Source: a virus
DNA length: 34,006 nt
Strand: one strand, 5' to 3'
Virus record (IMG/VR): IMGVR_UViG_3300044614_000743
Span: 1 to 34,006 of that record
The notes beneath the pieces were generated by a model. The model did no database searches and was not told the DNA's origin. It worked only from the letters and a program-made list of their open reading frames with translations. Position numbers and translations under genes: made by a program. Within the stretch, counting starts at the first letter, position 1. Each line of letters starts with the position of its first letter. Below, piece after piece: positions 26,670 to 34,006 of the stretch.

Positions 26670-28692
26670 ATTAAAAGTTAAAATAACCGCTGATGTAGCT
26701 TCTGCCACTGCTGGTATGAGCGCAGTAGAACAAAGAACAAAGCAGTTAGAAGCCAATATAGCCAAACTTCAATCTGTTATAGGAAATACAACTAGTCAGC
26801 AAAAACTAGTATCTGCTTTAAATGCACTAAAGCAACAGCAGACTGAATTAAATAGAGTATCTCAGTTTACAAAAGATAAACAAGGACAACTTGCAAGTAC
26901 AACAAACCAGGCTACTTTTGCTATGGGAAACTTTGCAAGAGTTGTGCAGGATGCTCCTTATGGTATTAGAGGTGTTGCAAATAACATTGATCCTCTAATA
27001 GAATCATTTACAAGATTAAAATTACAAACAGGTAGTACTGGAGGTGCTTTTAAAGCAATGTTAACTACACTTGCTGGCCCTACTGGTATACTTTTGGCTG
27101 TATCCACTGCTACATCATTATTAGTTGCTTTTGGAGATAAAATATTTAGCGCTAAAAAAGATGTAGATGAATTAAATATATCATTATTAAATCTTAATGA
27201 TAGTTTTGACGGAATAGATAATGTATTAAAGAATTTTAAAGATGAATTAAACTTTAATACTGAATTAAGTAAACTAAATCAGCAAGTTGCTGGTGTTAGT
27301 AATTCAACAATAGATTTAAACGAAGCACAAAGTAAAGTAGGTAATAGTGCTAAATATATTAATTTATTAAATTATTATATTGGTAGTCTTGAAGAAGGTT
27401 ATAAGAATACAACAAAAGAAGCTAATGATTTTTTAGATGCCGTTAAAGGCATAGGACAGGCAACCACAGGAACAGGTTTACAGGATTTACAAGCTGGAAC
27501 CGTTAATCTTGAAAAACCTACTAGTGCAATAGCAAAAGCTGCGAATAAAGAATTAGTAGCACTCTATGAAAATTTCCAATTAACCGGAAAAATTAATCTC
27601 GAATTTACTAAAAATTTAAGTACAGAAGATCAAAAAAGATTTTCTTTAATTGCTGCTAATGCTGAAAAATATACAAATCTTGTTGAATTAAGAACAGGCG
27701 CTTTAAGAGATTCTGCTATAGCGCAACAACAATTAAATGATTTAATTAATAGGCAAGAATTTGAAGCCTATGAGAAAGGAATAGAAATTAGACGAAAGCA
27801 ATATGAGGAATTTAAAAAGTTAGATTTACGAAACAGAAGATCAATTTTTGAATCAATAAATTTATTTAAACCAGCCGAATCTGATTCAACTTTTAGAGAT
27901 ACTTTAAATAATATTAAAAAGATTCAAGAGGCTTATTTAGATTTAACAAAGAAAAGAGAATTAAGATTAGATGTTATAAATAGAAATATTGTTATTACAT
28001 TAACTCCACAGTTAAAAACAACAGAATTACCAAAATCATTTGAAACCGATCTTAATAAAATAAAAAAGAAGATCACCGATAGTTTAAGTCCAGACGCAAA
28101 GAAAAATCAAGAAGCATTACAAGAAGTAGAAGAAAAATATAAAGAATACTCTAATAATATCATAAATATAGTTAAAGATATTAGACTCGAGGGTATATCT
28201 ACTATAGGTGCTGCACTTGGTGAAGCATTGGTTACAGGTGATATGAATAATTCATTTATGTCATTTGCTAATATTTTAGCATCAGGATTGGAAGCTATCG
28301 GTAAAGAATTGATTAAAATAGGATTATTAAGTGAAGTAGTACAGGAGGCTTTAAAAACATTATTTACACCTATTGGTGGCCCATTGGCAATTGCTGCAGG
28401 AGTTGGGTTAATCGCAGCTGCTACTGCATTAAGAGCAAGTTTATCACAAGGAGTTGGAGCAAGAGCATTAGGAGGTCCTGTAAGTGGTGGTAGTCCATAT
28501 ATAGTGGGTGAAAGAGGCCCTGAGTTATTTGTGCCAGCAGTAAGTGGTGGGATAGTTCCAAATAATCAAGTTGGTTCATTTATGGGTGGTGGAATGGGTA
28601 ATAGTGGTGGTAGAAGTTCGGTACTTAGAGGTCAAGATATTTTACTAGCTTACGCTAGAACACAAAGAAGTCAAATAAGAGTTAATGGGTAG
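26662..28692 (+). CDS. Tape measure protein
   Basis: 676 residues, largely helical. The N-terminal third is Gln/Lys-rich coiled coil (SAVEQRTKQLEANIAKLQSV), then FARVVQDAPYGIRGVANNID, a hydrophobic stretch (about 130-155, TLAGPTGILLAVSTATSLLV), more coiled coil, a second hydrophobic region near 570-590 (GPLAIAAGVGLIAAATALRA) and a Gly-rich end with ALGGPVSGGSPYIVGERGPE, very typical of tape measures. It sets tail length; at the usual ~1.5 angstrom per residue a tail of roughly 100 nm is expected. Base use is notably AT-rich compared with the head genes. Confidence 0.9.
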   Translation: MAELKVKITADVASATAGMSAVEQRTKQLEANIAKLQSVIGNTTSQQKLVSALNALKQQQTELNRVSQFTKDKQGQLASTTNQATFAMGNFARVVQDAPYGIRGVANNIDPLIESFTRLKLQTGSTGGAFKAMLTTLAGPTGILLAVSTATSLLVAFGDKIFSAKKDVDELNISLLNLNDSFDGIDNVLKNFKDELNFNTELSKLNQQVAGVSNSTIDLNEAQSKVGNSAKYINLLNYYIGSLEEGYKNTTKEANDFLDAVKGIGQATTGTGLQDLQAGTVNLEKPTSAIAKAANKELVALYENFQLTGKINLEFTKNLSTEDQKRFSLIAANAEKYTNLVELRTGALRDSAIAQQQLNDLINRQEFEAYEKGIEIRRKQYEEFKKLDLRNRRSIFESINLFKPAESDSTFRDTLNNIKKIQEAYLDLTKKRELRLDVINRNIVITLTPQLKTTELPKSFETDLNKIKKKITDSLSPDAKKNQEALQEVEEKYKEYSNNIINIVKDIRLEGISTIGAALGEALVTGDMNNSFMSFANILASGLEAIGKELIKIGLLSEVVQEALKTLFTPIGGPLAIAAGVGLIAAATALRASLSQGVGARALGGPVSGGSPYIVGERGPELFVPAVSGGIVPNNQVGSFMGGGMGNSGGRSSVLRGQDILLAYARTQRSQIRVNG

Positions 28693-31327
28693 TATATATA
28701 AAGGTTCTTTTGTTAACACACAAGTTGATTATACGGACAATAGTCCGAATGAGCAGACTTTTTATGTAACTATAACAGATTTAAGTACTACTGAACTTGA
28801 ATACGGTTTATCGTTTTTAGCTGTGCCTATAGGTGGTGGTCAGCAATCCATGACTGTTAATTGGGCTGGCTTACCAATAGATACTACAAGTTTAATAATA
28901 GGTTATTCCTTAGCTGGGGTTGGTAGTTATACAGATATTACAGTAAATAACCCAGCGCCTACAGATTTTTATACTTGGAATGTGGCTGTTGGTAATTATG
29001 ACATTAGAATACAAGTAGTGAGGTCAGCGGGGCCAACTGAAACATATTACATATATTATTTAGAGTATCAATTAGAAATGTCTGAGGCTCCTATTGTTTT
29101 ACAGACAGTAGATAATTCAGAAGATAAGTTTACACCAATTAAAAGTAAAAGTTGCACTATAAGTGTATTTACTAATGATGATGTAAATGCTATGACATTT
29201 GCTGGGGGTGGGGATACTCAATATAAAGTAGAAGTAGCTGTAAATGCTGAATCTCAAATAATATATACAGGTTGGTTGTCATTATCAGATTTAGGTCAGA
29301 CATTCCAGCCTGATCCTAATGTATTGACATTAACGGCTACAGATGGTATAGCATTTTTAGATAGTGTGCCTCTTACAGATAATCATGGTAGCTACTTACA
29401 AGGTCCGCATCCTTTAATTAAATACATAGCTTGGGCGTTACAAAAGACAGGTATTGAGTTAGAGATTTGGGTGCAGATGAATTTACTAGAGGTAAACTCT
29501 ATATATGATTATCCTGAGTATCACTTTTATAATACCGTATTCTTAGATGCTCAGACATTTGAGGCTGACTTAGGTGAGTTAGAGGATTGTTATACTGTAT
29601 TAAAAAAGATATTAGGCGAATTTTGTGAGATAAGCCAACAGAAGAATGTGTGGTTTATTAAGTCTATAGATGAGGCTAATTATGCTCAGTTTAGGATTTG
29701 TAGATTTGATTATAATGGTAACCCTGTAGATTACATTACAGAGCTTTATGCAAAAGATATTGGGGCTGATAGCGATTACTATACTATGGCCTTTATGAAT
29801 GATGATGCTAGACTTTCTTTACAAAGACCTTATAAGTCTGTAATACATAAGTTTGATTACAACTATCCGGCTGAGATTGTTCAAAATATAGACTTTGAAA
29901 AGGGAATTGCTACAACTGAGCCTGATCCTACTGCTCCAACAAGCACAGGAATTTACAACCCTCAGGGGTGGACTCTTGCTAGGGCTAGTGATGGCACAAG
30001 TGGGATATGGTTAGACCTTTATAAACAAGCAGGTGCAAGAGGTGAGATAATTAAGGAGTTTGAGTATGGCTATGAGAAGGACCGCTATATGGTGGTTGAA
30101 CACGAAGATGTAGCCGGTGATGACTTTATCCATTATGTTAAGTCAACTCCTTTCTATGTGCAAAAAGGGGATAGATTAAATATATCTGTTGATGTAGGAC
30201 AAAATGTTAATTTAAACATTATAAACCCAGTACATGTATGGCTTGAATCGGATACTTCATATTATACATGGCAATTAGATACTACCTCTTTAACTCCTGA
30301 AGGTGACCCAATAATAAATCAATGGGTTGCAAAACCAAAACCTTTAACTGCTGCAATAGCGGATAATCCATTTACTCAAATGTGGAGATTGCAGTTAGAT
30401 TCTGCATTAGATCCTGAGGATGAGTTACCAAAATATACATCTATACAAGGTGAGATTGATGTACCTGCTGATGGAAAAATTTGGGTAAGGCTTTGTGTTA
30501 ACTCCAATATTTTTGCCCCTTTATTCTTCTCTAATTTAAATATAGACATTACTCCAAGAGTCAATGGCTCTTATCAAAAATATACAGGTCAGCAACATAC
30601 CTCTGAGCAAGATATAGACACATTAGCAATAAGAGAGGAGTCAGTATCTATGTCTGATGCCCCGAGAATAGAGATGAAAGGGTCTATGTTAAGAAGGTTG
30701 ATTGGAGATACATTATATACAGGAAATGCAGCCTTTGAAACAGGCAATGGTGTAACTTTGGATGGCTTTTTGACACCTATTTTTAATGTGGATGACTATA
30801 TAAGAATCATAAACACCACAAATAACAATGGCACATTTAGGATAGTAGCAACCAACTATTCTTTTGTTACTAATAAGACAGTATTGGAATTTGATGAGGC
30901 CACTGTTTTTGAAGTAGATGCAAGTACAACTATTCAGGCTTATATGTATGAATTAACTGAAAACTTTTATGACTCTATAGATTATCCTGGCGGCGGTGCG
31001 CCTCAATCTGCTCAGTTACCTTATGGCCAACATCAGAATCAAGCTGTATGGAATCAATATAATAGGGTATTTAGTATATTTGAAGCTACTATCGATGGTT
31101 TAGATACTGATACTGTAGACAATCTAGGACTTCCTGATTTGCCTGATTTAATGCACATGTATAGGCAAAATGATACTCACCCTGCAACTTATAATAAGCA
31201 GTTTAAGTGTTTACATTACGAGCAAGATACAGATAATTGTGAGTGGAGTATTTATATGATTGAGGTAGGAGACGGCTCAATACCTAAGTCTTATGATGGC
31301 CATACATTTAAATATTTTCAGAAATGA
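28685..31327 (+). CDS. Large tail hub / tip protein
   Basis: 880 residues. A beta-rich N-terminal domain (about 1-130) precedes a region I know from Bacteroidota phage tail proteins: FTPIKSKSCTISVFTNDD, IIYTGWLSLSDLGQTFQPDP, TLTATDGIAFLDSVPL, LIKYIAWALQKTGIELEI, and YTVLKKILGEFCEISQQKNV. It resembles tail hub proteins that close the tail tip. The C-terminal half is beta-rich with many aromatic residues and could bind carbohydrates. Overlaps the tape-measure stop by 8 bases. Host contact is inferred from position. Confidence 0.78.
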   Translation: MGSIYKGSFVNTQVDYTDNSPNEQTFYVTITDLSTTELEYGLSFLAVPIGGGQQSMTVNWAGLPIDTTSLIIGYSLAGVGSYTDITVNNPAPTDFYTWNVAVGNYDIRIQVVRSAGPTETYYIYYLEYQLEMSEAPIVLQTVDNSEDKFTPIKSKSCTISVFTNDDVNAMTFAGGGDTQYKVEVAVNAESQIIYTGWLSLSDLGQTFQPDPNVLTLTATDGIAFLDSVPLTDNHGSYLQGPHPLIKYIAWALQKTGIELEIWVQMNLLEVNSIYDYPEYHFYNTVFLDAQTFEADLGELEDCYTVLKKILGEFCEISQQKNVWFIKSIDEANYAQFRICRFDYNGNPVDYITELYAKDIGADSDYYTMAFMNDDARLSLQRPYKSVIHKFDYNYPAEIVQNIDFEKGIATTEPDPTAPTSTGIYNPQGWTLARASDGTSGIWLDLYKQAGARGEIIKEFEYGYEKDRYMVVEHEDVAGDDFIHYVKSTPFYVQKGDRLNISVDVGQNVNLNIINPVHVWLESDTSYYTWQLDTTSLTPEGDPIINQWVAKPKPLTAAIADNPFTQMWRLQLDSALDPEDELPKYTSIQGEIDVPADGKIWVRLCVNSNIFAPLFFSNLNIDITPRVNGSYQKYTGQQHTSEQDIDTLAIREESVSMSDAPRIEMKGSMLRRLIGDTLYTGNAAFETGNGVTLDGFLTPIFNVDDYIRIINTTNNNGTFRIVATNYSFVTNKTVLEFDEATVFEVDASTTIQAYMYELTENFYDSIDYPGGGAPQSAQLPYGQHQNQAVWNQYNRVFSIFEATIDGLDTDTVDNLGLPDLPDLMHMYRQNDTHPATYNKQFKCLHYEQDTDNCEWSIYMIEVGDGSIPKSYDGHTFKYFQK

Positions 31328-32031
31328 ACGACGGTAAAGTAGTAAAAGGTACGAATATGATTGCTTCCATTTTAGTTAATGGAAACTATCGCCCTGTGTT
31401 TTGTGCTAAGTCTTGCTCATTTGAGATGACTAATGAGATTATTAATAGGACCTCAGTTAATGATGGGCTATTTACTAAAAGACGGATAAGAAGAACTGAG
31501 TGGTCGGGTTCTGCATCAGGGGTATTGGTTACGAATGATACCAGCGAAAGATATTCTCCTTTTTACTTAATGCAACAATCTGTAAGAAGGGCGGCTTTAA
31601 ACTGGCAATTTGAGTTTACTAACTTAGATGGAGATGTTAGAACTATTGAGGGTGAGGCTTTAATTCAAAACTTACCTATCAGCGGTGATGTGCAGAGTTT
31701 TGTACAATGTACCGTAAATATTATCGGAACGGGTGCCTTTACAATGGATGAGGTGCCATCAAGTCCTCCCTCAGATGAGAATGTCGACTCTGACTATTGG
31801 ACTACTACTTCAGGACAGAATCAAATTAGTGGTCTGTCTGTAGGTGGTAAGAGTTTGATTGGAAAAGAGATTTTGGCTATTGCAAGAGAGGGAACTGTAT
31901 ATGATCCTATTACCACGGGAAGTCCATCAAATAGGACTGCGCTATTTAATAGTGCATTGGGTAGGATTACATTTGATTCAAACATACCTTTTAATCCAAA
32001 CGAGACTGTTTGGGCAATGTGGAAAGACTAA
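31324..32031 (+). CDS. Tail tube-like distal tail protein
   Basis: 235 residues. The first ~140 (MIASILVNGNYRPVFCAKSC, SFEMTNEIINRTSV, RTEWSGSASGVLV, ALNWQFEFTNLDGD, RTIEGEALIQNLPISGDVQS) have the order of elements of TP901-1-type tail tube proteins. The last ~90 form a separate domain (SDYWTTTSGQNQISGLSVGG and on). A second tube-like fold after the hub gene suggests a ring or collar in the tail tip rather than the main tube. Starts with an ATGA overlap. Confidence 0.68.
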   Translation: MNDGKVVKGTNMIASILVNGNYRPVFCAKSCSFEMTNEIINRTSVNDGLFTKRRIRRTEWSGSASGVLVTNDTSERYSPFYLMQQSVRRAALNWQFEFTNLDGDVRTIEGEALIQNLPISGDVQSFVQCTVNIIGTGAFTMDEVPSSPPSDENVDSDYWTTTSGQNQISGLSVGGKSLIGKEILAIAREGTVYDPITTGSPSNRTALFNSALGRITFDSNIPFNPNETVWAMWKD

Positions 32032-32282
32032 TGGTAGTAAAAAAAACATATTACCCTTTAGAAGGGTTTACGGGTGTGACGGATGCGGCTATTGCTTATA
32101 CAAAGATTTTAATGCTTAGTCGTGAGGGGAATGTTATGAATAGAACATTAGACAATGGTGTTTTAATTAGTGGGGGTTTATGGTATCAGTATTTTCCGTC
32201 AACGGGAACTATTATGCTTAATCCTCAGCAACCAATTAATCAAGGCGAATCTATAAATATAGTATATGAAACAAATCCTTAA
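32031..32282 (+). CDS. Small tail-tip hypothetical protein
   Basis: 83 residues from ATG 32031 (TAATG overlap with the upstream stop; an in-frame GTG-type start 21 bases earlier is less likely). Beta-rich: VVKKTYYPLEGFTGVTDAAI, GGLWYQYFPSTGTIMLNPQQ, and a C-terminal strand ESINIVYET. Its length and pattern resemble the C-terminal domain of the preceding protein (both have residues like 'G.i.f...p.npnEtv...y'), hinting at a duplicated module. Probably structural. Confidence 0.65.
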   Translation: MVVKKTYYPLEGFTGVTDAAIAYTKILMLSREGNVMNRTLDNGVLISGGLWYQYFPSTGTIMLNPQQPINQGESINIVYETNP

Positions 32283-34006
32283 ACTGGTTTTTTTGCTTGT
32301 ATTAGGGCAGACAGCTTTAGCACAGGCTCCAAGTAATTACACAAACATCAATGGGCGGTATCGGTGGATTGCTGGTATGTTTGACTCTACCTTTCACATT
32401 CCTAAAGGGGCTACCCCATCATTAAGAACAGGGGGTTCAACTAATGCTGGCGGTTTGTTTTATAATACTGCAGATTCAAGTGTTTACACTTATACTGGAA
32501 CTCAGTGGATTAAAGTAAGAGGTTCTTTAAACCCTTCAGATACGACTAATAAATATGTCACTCAGGTTTATAAGAAAAATGCCTCTGATTCTGTTTTTTA
32601 TGTAAAAGGTGGGAATCATATTTGGGCATTTAACGATAGTACAGGCTCACCTGGTGGTGGAGGAGGTGGTAAGGTTTACTACTTCAATGGTGGAGTTAAT
32701 ATGGGTACTATTGGTGGTATTCAAATGTATGAGTTAGGTGATACTGCTAACACAGGGGCTGCTGCTAACTTTACAAGGTCAACTACAGGAAATATTGCCA
32801 ACTTTATTACTGATCCGGGAAAGCCTGGACTTGTGCAGATTCCTGCTGGTGTTTGGAGTGTAGATGCTTGGCTAAGTGAGACAGGTGGTGGTTCAAATCA
32901 CGCTGAGATATGGATTGAGGTGGAAAAGTGGGATGGTTCTACTATTACTACTATTGCTACTTCACCCATAGAACAAATTACTGAAGGGGCTACCCCTAAT
33001 TTATATAGTTGGTCTGTTACTATTCCTACAACAACTTTGGCTATTACAGATCGGATAGTCATTCAATTTTATATCTCAAATACAAATGGTAAGACTGTTA
33101 CTTTATATACTCAGAATGGATATGTGGGTGAGGTTCATACAACCTTTACTACAGGTATTGGTGCGATAAATGGGTTAACTGCTCCTGCTCAGTATTTAGT
33201 AACAGGAACCTCAGGAACAGACTTTAATATTAATTCGGCTACTGCTACCCATACTTTTAACCTACCAACAGCCTCAGCGACTAATAGGGGTGCTTTAAGT
33301 TCTGCTGATTGGACAATTTTTAACAATAAGATTGGTCCTTCAGATACAGCCTCAATGCTTTCTCCTTATTTGAGAAAGGCTGACACTACAGCTATGTTAA
33401 ACCCATACTTTCGTTTGGCGGGAGTAGGCCTTAAGAATACCGGTCAGACAGTTTATGCTGATACATTATTATTATCCACTCGTGCTTGGAGACAGAAGGG
33501 TATTGATTCTGTAGCTTCTTTAATTACGGGCGGGTATGTGCCTAACTCAAGGACTATCACTATTAACGGGACTACACAGGATTTATCAGCCAATAGGACT
33601 TATAATGTAGGAACAGTTACGAGTGTAGCGACTAATACGGGTACAGGTATTACAGGGGGTACTTTTACAACTTCGGGAACTATAGCTGCTGATACTTTAC
33701 TTTTAAGTACAAGGGCTTGGAGACAGAAAGGGGTGGATTCAGTAGCCTCTTTGATTAATACAAGAATATCAGGCACTACCAACTACATACCCAAGTTTAC
33801 TTCTTCATCTGCAATAGGGAATAGTGTTATTTATGACCAATCTGGTTTAATAGGAATTAACACTACAACTCCTGGTAGTTATAATGCCAATGCTTACAAT
33901 TTAGTTGTAGGTGGAACATCAGATGCAGGAATTACAATATTTGGAAATTCTGCTGAAGGTTCAAGCAATTTATATTTAGCTGATGGAACAACAGGAGACC
34001 AAGCAT
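32266..34006 (+). CDS. Tail fibre protein, N-terminal part with signal peptide-like start (continues at base 1)
   Basis: First 580 residues of an approximately 909-residue fibre. The ATG at 32266 overlaps the previous stop by 17 bases. The N-terminus (MKQILKLVFLLVLGQTALAQ) is a textbook Sec signal peptide with an AxA-like cleavage site. Next come NYTNINGRYRWIAGMFDSTF, a Gly-rich linker (SPGGGGGGK), a C1q/jelly-roll-like section (about 145-300) and repeats containing STRAWRQKG(I/V)DSVASLI. The frame runs off base 34006 and joins the S74-terminated ORF at base 1 in frame. An internal Met at residue 38 would give a version without the signal. Confidence 0.85.
   Translation, partial: MKQILKLVFLLVLGQTALAQAPSNYTNINGRYRWIAGMFDSTFHIPKGATPSLRTGGSTNAGGLFYNTADSSVYTYTGTQWIKVRGSLNPSDTTNKYVTQVYKKNASDSVFYVKGGNHIWAFNDSTGSPGGGGGGKVYYFNGGVNMGTIGGIQMYELGDTANTGAAANFTRSTTGNIANFITDPGKPGLVQIPAGVWSVDAWLSETGGGSNHAEIWIEVEKWDGSTITTIATSPIEQITEGATPNLYSWSVTIPTTTLAITDRIVIQFYISNTNGKTVTLYTQNGYVGEVHTTFTTGIGAINGLTAPAQYLVTGTSGTDFNINSATATHTFNLPTASATNRGALSSADWTIFNNKIGPSDTASMLSPYLRKADTTAMLNPYFRLAGVGLKNTGQTVYADTLLLSTRAWRQKGIDSVASLITGGYVPNSRTITINGTTQDLSANRTYNVGTVTSVATNTGTGITGGTFTTSGTIAADTLLLSTRAWRQKGVDSVASLINTRISGTTNYIPKFTSSSAIGNSVIYDQSGLIGINTTTPGSYNANAYNLVVGGTSDAGITIFGNSAEGSSNLYLADGTTGDQA
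33457..33756 (+). repeat. 23-codon repeat pair inside the fibre gene
   Basis: 33457-33525 and 33688-33756 both encode ADTLLLSTRAWRQKG(I/V) DSVASLI and are 231 bases (77 codons) apart. The DNA has diverged at silent positions while the protein is nearly unchanged, so selection keeps this shaft segment. Confidence 0.75.

Noticed and set aside
33600-33782. Minus-strand ORF inside the fibre gene
   Set aside because: Low-complexity Val/Pro-rich shadow of the Thr/Gly repeats on the plus strand.
1-34006. Integrase, lysogeny repressor, attachment site or ParA/Rep genes indicating a prophage or phage-plasmid
   Set aside because: No tyrosine or serine recombinase motif, no clear CI-like protein and no ParA or Rep protein was found; the iteron-like array alone is not enough.
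1-34006. tRNA genes
   Set aside because: No cloverleaf with GTTCRANNC arm plus acceptor pairing was seen in the intergenic stretches.

Overview
This 34,006-base window looks like a complete, circularly permuted genome of a siphovirus-like tailed phage (HK97-fold capsid, long-tail morphogenesis module with a tape-measure protein) infecting a member of the Bacteroidota. The reading frame left open at the right end continues in frame through the left end, giving one fibre protein of about 909 residues (32266 to 34006, then 1 to 989). A Bacteroidota host is suggested by AT-rich DNA, A-rich start regions almost without Shine-Dalgarno sequences, intergenic promoter candidates of the TTTG / TAnnTTTG type, and protein families that I recognise from phages of this phylum. 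No integrase, excisionase, clear lysogeny repressor, tRNA or CRISPR array was seen, so the lifestyle is probably lytic, although this is inference.

Layout. (A) 17.8 to 34.0 kb and on to 4.6 kb, plus strand: late genes. The order is small and large terminase, portal, Mu F-like head protein, prohead protease, major capsid protein, head-tail connectors, tail tube, tail-assembly chaperone pair joined by a -1 frameshift, tape measure, tail hub or tip proteins and the S74-terminated fibre. The lysis block follows (holin, probable one-piece spanin, GH24 endolysin), then a metallophosphoesterase and three small overlapping genes. (B) 9.8 to 4.5 kb, minus strand: replication and recombination genes (putative ssDNA-annealing protein, a protein with an SSB-like tip, NinG, winged-helix protein, DnaA domain IV-like protein) and then a cluster of small genes. 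(C) 9.9 to 15.5 kb, plus strand: a small putative DNA-binding protein, three glycosyltransferase-like genes, a string of very small genes, a SAM methyltransferase and a KdsC-like HAD phosphatase, together a sugar-modification cassette. (D) 17.6 to 15.9 kb, minus strand: accessory genes of unknown function.

The most unusual parts are non-coding. At 6.17 to 6.44 kb a minus-strand promoter, a two-hairpin RNA of about 94 nt with a strong terminator, and an opposing small hydrophobic ORF overlap at their 3' ends, an arrangement like a type I toxin-antitoxin pair. At 15.5 to 15.72 kb eleven direct repeats spaced mostly 20 to 25 bp form an iteron-like array between converging operons. Three exact 25-bp copies of one translation-start box precede paralogous or neighbouring small genes in the sugar cassette, and five members of one small protein family lie in two operons on opposite strands.

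All functions are read from sequence motifs by eye; no database search was run. Start codons were often moved from the longest open frame to an ATG that overlaps the previous stop (ATGA or TAATG), because nearly every operon here is packed that way.
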